Source: Pseudomonadota bacterium (GTDB taxonomy: Bacteria > Pseudomonadota > Alphaproteobacteria > Rhodospirillales > Rhodospirillaceae). From it: 54,545 bases of DNA. The translations under genes were made by a program, and so were the position numbers. The notes under the pieces were generated by a model. The model was not told where the DNA came from and did no database searches. It worked only from the letters and a program-made list of their open reading frames with translations. Location of the stretch: contig JAIUPE010000009.1 of assembly GCA_020160875.1 (NCBI GenBank), positions 1 to 54,545 of the forward strand, written 5' to 3'. Positions 48,592 to 54,545 of the stretch are shown here, piece by piece. Positions within the stretch are counted from its first letter, which is position 1. Every line of letters begins with the position of its first letter.

Positions 48592-48599
48592 CGGCTTCG
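48592..48599. repeat. Right target-site duplication of the transposon
   Basis: CGGCTTCG, identical to 45793-45800. Removing the element and one copy restores GGCGGC-TTCGG-GCCGCC, a 6-bp hairpin whose loop was the insertion point. Confidence 0.9.
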
Positions 48600-48606
48600 G
48601 GCCGCC

Positions 48607-48635
48607 TTGACAGGGGCCGGGACGGACTTTAAGAA
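48607..48635 (+). promoter_or_regulatory. tRNA-Val promoter
   Basis: A consensus -35 TTGACA at 48607-48612 and a -10 TAAGAA at 48630-48635 have 17-bp spacing, with the tRNA about 38 bp downstream. The -35 begins 7 bp after the transposon's right duplication, so the promoter itself is intact. Confidence 0.7.
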
Positions 48636-48673
48636 CCGGCCTTCCTTTTGCATCCTTCGACCGGTTGCAGGAC

Positions 48674-48748
48674 GGGCGGTTAGCTCAGCGGGAGAGCACA
48701 CGCTTCACACGCGTGGGGTCACTGGTTCAATCCCAGTACCGCCCACCA
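48674..48748 (+). tRNA. tRNA-Val (anticodon CAC)
   Basis: The 75-nt cloverleaf has a 7-bp acceptor stem (GGGCGGT with ACCGCCC), a D arm GCTC/GAGC and a 5-bp anticodon stem CACGC/GCGTG. The loop is TTCACAC, giving anticodon CAC for GUG codons. The T arm is ACTGG-TTCAATC-CCAGT, with discriminator A and an encoded CCA end. All stems are perfectly paired, so it should be functional. Confidence 0.96.
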
Positions 48749-48843
48749 TTTTCTCCAAAACGCCGAAAATTCAGAACGTTATTTCTTTTGCGGTTGAACA
48801 CGCCGCAGGAGACCCGCCATTAACGCCGCGCGAAATCCATGAA

Positions 48844-50157
48844 ATGGCGGATATAGAAGTGACACACCCGGCCCCAGCCGCTGACAAAGCCCTTTCGTTC
48901 AAACGCGTCCTGTCCTCGGCGGCCATCGGCCAGTTTGTCGAATGGTATGACTTCGTCATCTACGCCTATTCGGCCGCGACCATCGCGAAACTGTTTTTTC
49001 CGGCGGGCGATCCGGCGATCGCGATCCTGGCGACCTTCGCGATCTATTCGGTCGGCTTCCTGGCCCGCCCCGTCGGCGGCTACATCTTTGGCACACTCGG
49101 CGACAAAATCGGCCGCCGCCGGGTTCTGTCGCTCGTCATTCTATTGATGGGCAGCGCGACCGTCGGGATCGGGCTTCTGCCGACCTACGCGCAAATCGGC
49201 ATCCTCGCGCCGATCCTCTTGATCGTCTGCCGCTTGCTCCAAGGCCTTTCCGCCGCGGGCGAAACCGTCAGCTCGAACTCTTTCGTCGCCGAGCATGCGC
49301 CGCCCCGTCACCGCGGCCGCTTCGTCTCGTTCACATTCTCATTCTCGACGGCGGCGCCGGTGGCCGCCGCCATCGTGGTGCTGGCGTTCTCGAACGGCAT
49401 GCCCGCCGAGGATTATCAGTCATGGGGCTGGCGCATTCCGTTCATCCTGGGCGGCCCACTCGCGCTGATCGGGTTGTACATCCGCCGGATCGTGGATGAG
49501 TCCCCGGCCTTCGAGCAGGTGGTCGCCACGGCGGGCATCTCCACATCGCCGCTTCGCGAGGCCGCAACGCTGCAAACCGCCGCGATGGTGCGCGCGTTCG
49601 CGCTCGCGGCCTTCTCGTCACTCGGTTTCTACTCGCTCAGTGGCTACTTCGTGACCTATCTGGTGGAAACGGGATTGGACCGCCAGGACGCCCTGCTCTC
49701 CAACGGCCTCGCGATGTTCATCGCCTTCGTCAGCTTTTGGGGCGGCGGCGAGTTGTCGGACCGCTATGGGCGCAAGCCGGTCGTGCTTTCAACGATCGTG
49801 CTCAGTCTCATCTTGACCATCCCAGCGTTCATGCTGGCCAGCAGCGCCAGCTTTGGAATGGCGTTGCTCGGACAAACCCTGCTCGGGATGAACTATGGAT
49901 TTTTCTGGGGCGCGTTCGGAATCGCGGTCGTCGAGATGTTCCCGGCCCGCACGCGCGTGACCGGCGCAACGATGAGCTTCAACATCGGTTACACGCTGTT
50001 CGGAGGCACGGCGCCGTTCATCGGCACATGGCTGCTGCTGAAGACGGCGGACAATCTGTCGCCCGCCTATTACATCGTCGCGGTCTCGGCGCTGGCGCTG
50101 TTCGCCGCCGTCACGATGCGGGAGACCGCCGGCGGCAGCATGGCGGATGGGAAATAA
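48844..50157 (+). CDS. MHS-family MFS transporter
   Basis: The 437-residue product has 12 predicted helices and the metabolite:H+ symporter opening GQFVEWYDFVIYAYSAA with the loop-2/3 signature GDKIGRRRVL. MHS members take up dicarboxylates, alpha-ketoglutarate, proline, betaine or shikimate; the substrate is unresolved here. The ATG at 48844 was chosen because the conserved hydrophobic core starts soon after; the open frame continues upstream through the tRNA but that part is not coding. Confidence 0.9.
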   Translation: MADIEVTHPAPAADKALSFKRVLSSAAIGQFVEWYDFVIYAYSAATIAKLFFPAGDPAIAILATFAIYSVGFLARPVGGYIFGTLGDKIGRRRVLSLVILLMGSATVGIGLLPTYAQIGILAPILLIVCRLLQGLSAAGETVSSNSFVAEHAPPRHRGRFVSFTFSFSTAAPVAAAIVVLAFSNGMPAEDYQSWGWRIPFILGGPLALIGLYIRRIVDESPAFEQVVATAGISTSPLREAATLQTAAMVRAFALAAFSSLGFYSLSGYFVTYLVETGLDRQDALLSNGLAMFIAFVSFWGGGELSDRYGRKPVVLSTIVLSLILTIPAFMLASSASFGMALLGQTLLGMNYGFFWGAFGIAVVEMFPARTRVTGATMSFNIGYTLFGGTAPFIGTWLLLKTADNLSPAYYIVAVSALALFAAVTMRETAGGSMADGK

Positions 50158-50464
50158 CCCTCCGCTTTTTTGTGTGCGACACTTGCGACAGCGACACGTT
50201 CGAAATTTGTAAGCACGTTCAAAACGTTAGCTGAAACCCGGCCGTTTGCGACACTGCGCGACACTTTGCGACACTTGGAAGAGCAGGCGCGCGTGAGGGG
50301 CCGGGGCCGCCGTTTTTTCTCACCGCGATTCACGATGTCAAAGAGCGAAAGGCACCCTAGCGGAAACGCGGGAGAATGTCAATGTTTTGGGGACGCATTC
50401 TTGTTATGGGGACATCTTCCCACCCCGCCTTGACCGTACCCGCGCCATTGCATACCCACGGCCC
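50158..50464. other. 307-bp intergenic region with phased GCGACAC repeats
   Basis: This gap between the MHS transporter and the ATP-grasp gene holds the GCGACAC cluster annotated at 50176-50274. It also holds a loose direct repeat ACGTTC-AAA at 50196-50205 and 50215-50224. No small gene or RNA is convincing. Confidence 0.6.
50176..50274. repeat. GCGACAC repeat cluster, three copies at exact 10-bp phase
   Basis: GCGACAC starts at 50176, 50191, 50248, 50258 and 50268, plus a one-mismatch GCGACAG at 50185. The last three are spaced exactly 10 bp, i.e. one helical turn, as in operators or iterons bound on one face of DNA. It could control the downstream ATP-grasp gene. Confidence 0.7.
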
Positions 50465-51517
50465 ATGCCGCCCCGCGCCCCCGTCGCCATCCTCTACCAG
50501 GCCCTGCCGCCGCCCGAGATCGGCGGGTTGCGCAAGGACGCAAAGCCGGGCGGCTATTCGGATAGCGGCGCCGACATCGGTTTTTGTCTCAAGGGCCGCG
50601 GCGTCAAGATCCTGACGCCCGTCGCGGCCCCCGACCCCACGCGGCCCATGGACTGGGTGTTCCCGGATACGCACGAGGGAATCCAAGATGCCATCGGGCG
50701 CGGCGCCGGCGTGCTCTGGGCCAACACCGTGTTATTCGAAGGCCATCCCCTGGAGCGCGTCATGGCCACGCACTGGATCGTCGGCCAGCCTCCGGCGGCA
50801 CAACAATCCGGCGACGACAAATTCGCGACCAATACGCGGCTGCGCGCGAACGGCTTGCCCCTGCCCGCCTCATTGGTGGCCGGACGCGCGGCGCTCCGCG
50901 CCCTTACACCGGCCGCCCTGCGCGCCGCCGGTCTCGATTTCCCCTTGGTCGTGAAGCCGATCCGCGGGCGCGGCAGTCAAGGCGTGAGCCGGGTCCGGGA
51001 TCTTGATGCGCTTCTCGCCGCCGCCGAGGCGCTCATCGCCTCGGCCCGCTTCGGCGACACCGTCATGATCGAGCAATATCTGAGCGGCGCCGAAATGACG
51101 GTGACCGTCCTTCCCACGGACACGGACTTCACCGCACTTCCGCCGGTGCTGCGTTTCAACCACCACGACGGCGTCGCGCCATACAACGGCGTTGTGGCCG
51201 TGACGCAGAACAGCCGCGCCTTGACGCCGCGCGAGCAAGCGGCTCCCGCCGTCACCCGCATGTTGGAACACTGTATCGCGGCGGCGCGGCTCATGCAGGC
51301 CCGCGCGCCGATCCGCATCGACTGCCGCGGCGACGGCGCCGGAGAGATGCGACTGTTCGACCTCAACATGAAGCCCAATCTTACCGGCGCGGGCCGCCCC
51401 GGCCGCGAGGATCAGGACAGCCTGTCGACCATCGCCGCGCGCGCGATGGGCTGGAGCTATGGCGATCTGCTCTGTGACATGCTGGCGCATGCATGGATGT
51501 CGCACACGGCCCCATAA
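50465..51517 (+). CDS. ATP-grasp family protein (D-Ala-D-Ala ligase-like)
   Basis: The 350-residue product has an N-terminal Rossmann-like part and an ATP-grasp core: FPLVVKPIRGRGSQGVSRV for the nucleotide lysine, MIEQYLSGAEMTVTVLP and the metal/substrate segment RIDCRGDGAGEMRLFDLNMKPNL (read in part as FDLNMKPNL). The last motif has an Asp where D-Ala ligases usually have Glu before Asn. Such enzymes join a carboxylate to an amine or thiol; substrate unknown. The ATG at 50465 was chosen over one 78 bp upstream because homology begins there. Confidence 0.75.
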   Translation: MPPRAPVAILYQALPPPEIGGLRKDAKPGGYSDSGADIGFCLKGRGVKILTPVAAPDPTRPMDWVFPDTHEGIQDAIGRGAGVLWANTVLFEGHPLERVMATHWIVGQPPAAQQSGDDKFATNTRLRANGLPLPASLVAGRAALRALTPAALRAAGLDFPLVVKPIRGRGSQGVSRVRDLDALLAAAEALIASARFGDTVMIEQYLSGAEMTVTVLPTDTDFTALPPVLRFNHHDGVAPYNGVVAVTQNSRALTPREQAAPAVTRMLEHCIAAARLMQARAPIRIDCRGDGAGEMRLFDLNMKPNLTGAGRPGREDQDSLSTIAARAMGWSYGDLLCDMLAHAWMSHTAP

Positions 51518-51644
51518 CGCGCCATCGGCCCGGCATCCTGGAGGATTGCCGCGACCGCCGGCCACGGCGGTTGATCGCGATCAATGCCCTTACCCAACAC
51601 GCGCGCCATGGTCGTAAAAGACGACGTATAAGGGCTGATTTTCC

Positions 51645-51824
51645 ATGGACAACCAAACACGCGAGGGCGTGGGCGACCCGGCCGAATTCGCCGCCGCATC
51701 CGCAAAGCTTACCGACGTCCCGCAAGGCGCATTCGCGCTCGCGGGCACGGCGGTGGGCTTGCTCGTGATCGGCTGGCTGCTGGTCTATTTCCTTATTTTT
51801 CTGCCCCGCGGGCCGGTCGGCTGA
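51645..51824 (+). CDS. Small single-TM subunit of the ba3-type oxidase (59 aa)
   Basis: The 59-residue frame has an acidic/polar N-terminus (MDNQTREGVGDPAEFAA) and one transmembrane helix at about residues 30-53. Its stop TGA is 1 bp from the ATG of subunit II (TGAGATG), so the three oxidase genes are packed as one operon. In ba3-type oxidases a small one-helix subunit (IIa/CbaD-like) accompanies subunits I and II; this position and size match. Sequence identity to a named family cannot be claimed. It is easily missed because it is so short. Confidence 0.72.
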   Translation: MDNQTREGVGDPAEFAAASAKLTDVPQGAFALAGTAVGLLVIGWLLVYFLIFLPRGPVG

Positions 51825-51825
51825 G

Positions 51826-52368
51826 ATGGCGATCAGTGAAACTGGCGTCGTGCAAAGCGAGCGCCGCTGGGCTTTAGCGATGGCCGTGGTGTCGGTGATC
51901 TTCCTCACCGCGATCCTGTACGCGGCCATCGCTCAACATCTCAGCCCACCGTCGAACGTCGAACTCATCGATCCGGCGACCATCCATGTCAGCGGTGAAT
52001 TCGCCGAAGACAATCTTGGCACGCGCCTGGAACCCGAGGGCGGCGTCGTCATCCGCCTTGTGACCACGCAATTCTCCTTTGTGCCGTCGTGCGTCGTTGT
52101 CCCGCAGGACGCGCCCGTGACGTTCCGCGTCGTAAGCCCCGACGTGATCCACGGCATCATGGTCGTGGGCACCAACGTCAACACCATGATCGTTCCCGGC
52201 TATATCAGCCGCGTGCGGACCCGCTTCGCTGAAGCCGGCGAGAAGCTGATGCCGTGTCACGAATTTTGCGGTCTGGGACACAGTCAAATGATCGCCAAAG
52301 TACGTGTGGTTCCCGTGAACGAATTCAAACCCGATGCCGATGGGAGGGCGCACTGTGCCGAGCCTTAG
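51826..52368 (+). CDS. Cytochrome c oxidase subunit II (ba3 type)
   Basis: Subunit II takes electrons from cytochrome c at the CuA centre on the periplasmic side. The 180-residue product has one N-terminal membrane helix (about 15-36) and a cupredoxin domain. The CuA ligands are complete: H109 in VIHGIM and C144, C148, H152, M155 in CHEFCGLGHSQM. One helix and short length fit ba3/B-family oxidases rather than aa3 (two helices). It lies between the small subunit and subunit I, overlapping the latter by 14 bp. Confidence 0.92.
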   Translation: MAISETGVVQSERRWALAMAVVSVIFLTAILYAAIAQHLSPPSNVELIDPATIHVSGEFAEDNLGTRLEPEGGVVIRLVTTQFSFVPSCVVVPQDAPVTFRVVSPDVIHGIMVVGTNVNTMIVPGYISRVRTRFAEAGEKLMPCHEFCGLGHSQMIAKVRVVPVNEFKPDADGRAHCAEP

Positions 52369-53986
52369 CCGCCTGATTCTCGCCCATCTCTGGACCGCGT
52401 TCGCGGCGTTCGGCGGCGCGATCATCCTGGGCCTTTGGCAGATGTGGGTGCGCAGCCCATTCGCCGCGCCCCTGTCATCGTCGGAAAACTACTTCATCTC
52501 CGTCACGGCCCACGGCTCAGCGATGGGGTACGTCCTCACGACGTTCTTCATCATGGGCTTCGGATACTTCGTCGCCGAGACCGCGTTGAAGCGTCCCGTG
52601 CCATTTCCGCAACTCGCGTGGGCCGCGTTCTACGCCGGCATCGCCGGGGTCGTGCTCGTGGTCGCGACGGTGATCAGCGGCCAGGCGACCGTGCTGTTCA
52701 CCTTCTATCCGCCCCTCACGGCAAGCCCCTGGTTCTACGTCGGGCTCGTTCTCGTCGTTGCCTCATCCTGGGTCTGGTGCGTGCTCATGCTGGTCGCCAT
52801 GGGTCAGTGGAAGCGGGAAAACCCGGGCAAATCCGTCCCCCTTGCGATGTTCGCGACCGCCGCGAACGCCGTCTTGTGGCTGTGGACGACGATCGGCGTC
52901 GCGGCGGAGATCGTCTTCGTCGTGCTTCCGGCCGCGTTCGGCGTGACGGACACGGTGGACGTAGGGCTTACCCGCACGCTGTTCTCCTGGACGCTACACG
53001 CCATCGTCTATTTCTGGCTGCTCCCCGCCTATATCGCTTTCTATACGATGGCACCGCAGAAAGCGGGGGGACGTCTCTATAGCGATACGATGGCGCGCAT
53101 CAGCTTCGTCTCCTTCCTGATCTATGGACTGCCCGTCGGCCTCCACCATCTGTTCATGGATCCGCACCCACCCAGCGGATTCAAGACGGTGCAAATGGTT
53201 TTCACGGTGCTTGTCGCGGTGCCGACCCTGCTCACGGTGTTCACGGTTTGCGCGTCGATGGAAACGGCCGGCCGGCTCCGTGGCGGCCAGGGGTTACTCG
53301 GATGGGTGGGCGCCCTTCCTTGGAAAGAGCCAATGGTGCTCGCGACCGGCCTGTCGTTCTCGATGCTGTGGTTCGGCGGCTTCGGCGGCCTGATCAATAT
53401 GAGCTATGGCATGAACGCCATGATCCACAACACATCGTGGGTGACAGCGCATTTCCACATGATTTTCGGCGGCAGCGTCGTGATCATGTATTTTGCGATC
53501 GCCTACGAGATCTGGCCGAAACTCACCGGCCGCAAGACGCCGTCCGTCGCCCTGCAACGTGTGCAACTTTGGTCGTGGGCCATCGGGATGATGATCCTCA
53601 GCTTGCCCTGGCACGTCCTCGGCTTGTTCGGCCAATGGCGCCGCGTCGCGCAATTCGACTACAGCGACCCCAACATCGCGTGGTGGTCGCCGTGGATGGC
53701 CGCGTCGCTGCTCGGCGGCGCGATCCTGGTGGTCAGCGCCGCGCTGTTCATCTGCAACATTGCGCGCTTCCACATCGACGACAAAAAGCTTCAGGCCGAG
53801 ACCGAACCGATGCGTTATGCGGTCTCGCTTCATCCCGGCACAGCCGCGCCCGCCGCGCTCAATGGGTTCTCACTGTGGAACGTGCTGGTCCTTGTGCTGA
53901 TGACGGCGGCCTACGCCGTGCCGATTGCGCACTCCTTCGTCGTGAAGCCCCCTCAGGCTCAGGTACACCGCGTCAATGGACAATAG
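52355..53986 (+). CDS. Cytochrome c oxidase subunit I (ba3 type)
   Basis: The 543-residue heme-copper catalytic subunit reduces O2 to water and pumps protons. It has about 13 membrane helices. Heme/CuB histidines are seen in VTAHGSAMGY (H53, low-spin heme), LHAIVYFWLLPAY (CuB H and cross-linked Y), GLHHLFMDPHPPSG (CuB pair) and VTAHFHMIFGG (heme a3 and low-spin heme). HAIVYFW has Ala where ba3 oxidases often have Pro. The GTG at 52355 was chosen because GGGAGG is 6-7 nt upstream. It overlaps subunit II by 14 bp and the next gene by 11 bp. Confidence 0.93.
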   Translation: MPSLSRLILAHLWTAFAAFGGAIILGLWQMWVRSPFAAPLSSSENYFISVTAHGSAMGYVLTTFFIMGFGYFVAETALKRPVPFPQLAWAAFYAGIAGVVLVVATVISGQATVLFTFYPPLTASPWFYVGLVLVVASSWVWCVLMLVAMGQWKRENPGKSVPLAMFATAANAVLWLWTTIGVAAEIVFVVLPAAFGVTDTVDVGLTRTLFSWTLHAIVYFWLLPAYIAFYTMAPQKAGGRLYSDTMARISFVSFLIYGLPVGLHHLFMDPHPPSGFKTVQMVFTVLVAVPTLLTVFTVCASMETAGRLRGGQGLLGWVGALPWKEPMVLATGLSFSMLWFGGFGGLINMSYGMNAMIHNTSWVTAHFHMIFGGSVVIMYFAIAYEIWPKLTGRKTPSVALQRVQLWSWAIGMMILSLPWHVLGLFGQWRRVAQFDYSDPNIAWWSPWMAASLLGGAILVVSAALFICNIARFHIDDKKLQAETEPMRYAVSLHPGTAAPAALNGFSLWNVLVLVLMTAAYAVPIAHSFVVKPPQAQVHRVNGQ

Positions 53987-54545
53987 ATCGAAACCGACCC
54001 ACGACACTTTTGGGGCCAAAGCCGCCGGCCTCATCGGCGCCACCGCCCTTATCGCGGGGCTGCTCGCGTTCCTTGCCGTTCCGGCGATGCTGGGCCGCGA
54101 GGAAGGCCTTGATGTGTTCGCGGCCCTCTGCCGGGCCATCGGTCTCACCGTCGAGACGTCACCCAAAGTGGCCACACAAACCGCAGGCTCCACGGTCGCC
54201 CTGGACCAGGGCACAGCGGCGCTTCTGGCCGCGGGCAACGCGGAAAAGGGCGCGGCGCTGGCCGGCGATGTGTGCATAAGCTGCCATCTCGCGGACGGGG
54301 AAACCTCCGATCCGGCGACCATCCCCTCGATTACGGGACAGTCCGCGCGGGCGATCTTCAAGCAACTGCGCGACATCAAGACCGGCGCCCGCGCAAGCGA
54401 CGTCATGAAGCCGATCGCCGATGACCTCGACGATCAGCAGATGAGCGATCTCGCGGCGTATTTCGCAGGCCTCCATCGCCGGAATTACAACAACCCCGAG
54501 ACGCCGGCGATTTCGGAAGGGGCATTGGCCCTCATCCAGAAAGGC
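53976..54545 (+). CDS. c-type cytochrome (3' end outside window)
   Basis: This open frame continues past the edge of the window. The visible 190 residues have an N-terminal membrane segment (about 17-37) and a class I cytochrome c domain with CISCH at C100-H104. A methionine-bearing C-terminal part (ASDVMKPIADDL ... MSDLAAYFAGL) is typical of c553/c5-like domains. The closing residues (EGALALIQKG) look like the run-up to a second CxxCH, so it may be a di-heme protein. It starts inside the subunit I stop, so it is the likely electron donor to the oxidase. Confidence 0.88.
   Translation, partial: MDNRSKPTHDTFGAKAAGLIGATALIAGLLAFLAVPAMLGREEGLDVFAALCRAIGLTVETSPKVATQTAGSTVALDQGTAALLAAGNAEKGAALAGDVCISCHLADGETSDPATIPSITGQSARAIFKQLRDIKTGARASDVMKPIADDLDDQQMSDLAAYFAGLHRRNYNNPETPAISEGALALIQKG

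Noticed and set aside
48607-48843. An N-terminal extension of the MHS transporter across the tRNA gene
   Set aside because: It would translate a perfectly folded tRNA and adds about 79 residues without homology. The ATG at 48844 begins the typical N-terminus.

Overview
The window is high-GC chromosomal DNA from a Gram-negative bacterium, most likely an alphaproteobacterium. The pointers are an ftsZ with a very long Ala/Pro-rich linker, the order ftsZ ... lpxC-bamD-recN-ligA, a class II DAHP synthase, a BtaA-type betaine-lipid enzyme and strongly GC-biased third codon positions. I cannot name the genus from sequence alone. Coding density is very high, and seven convergent gene pairs abut or overlap at their stop codons.

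Layout. 1-8.1 kb: 3' part of ftsZ with its terminator, an enoyl-CoA hydratase, then lpxC, bamD, recN and ligA (division, envelope assembly, DNA repair). 8.2-13.4 kb: a VOC-fold protein with a histone-like basic tail, an SDR oxidoreductase, a pirin, an FkbM methyltransferase and a long aminopeptidase P. 13.7-20.4 kb: a secreted di-heme oxidoreductase, small membrane proteins, an NHL-repeat protein, an MFS transporter, an AhpD-like protein, a DUF3750 protein and a secondary beta-propeller-like protein. 20.4-22.7 kb: btaA coupled to a GNAT/FemAB-like gene. 23-28.7 kb: degP, then prmA-uvrD/pcrA and metF on the other strand. 28.8-42.5 kb: mlaA-mlaC, an OYE-type reductase, a lipid kinase, threonine aldolase, glnS, nadE, aroG, a methyltransferase, a TauE/SafE permease, glutathione reductase and a stand-alone receiver protein. 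42.5-45.7 kb: glmS and glmU (UDP-GlcNAc synthesis).

45.8-48.6 kb: a complete 2,791-bp transposon. It has perfect 19-bp terminal inverted repeats and an 8-bp target duplication. An IS1-type DDE transposase lies at one end, and the passengers are a two-TM membrane protein, a small basic protein and an ORC/Cdc6-like AAA+ ATPase. IS1-type elements are normally under about 1.1 kb with only transposase, so this is the most unusual object in the window. It sits in the loop of a reconstructed hairpin, directly upstream of the tRNA-Val(CAC) promoter.

48.6-54.5 kb: tRNA-Val, an MHS-type MFS transporter, an intergenic region with helically phased GCGACAC repeats, an ATP-grasp protein, and a ba3-type oxidase operon. 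That operon holds a 59-residue small subunit, subunit II, subunit I and a c-type cytochrome running off the right edge.

Much of the window serves the envelope: LPS (lpxC), outer-membrane protein assembly (bamD), phospholipid asymmetry (mlaA, mlaC), periplasmic quality control (degP), membrane lipid modification (btaA, lipid kinase) and amino-sugar precursors (glmS, glmU).
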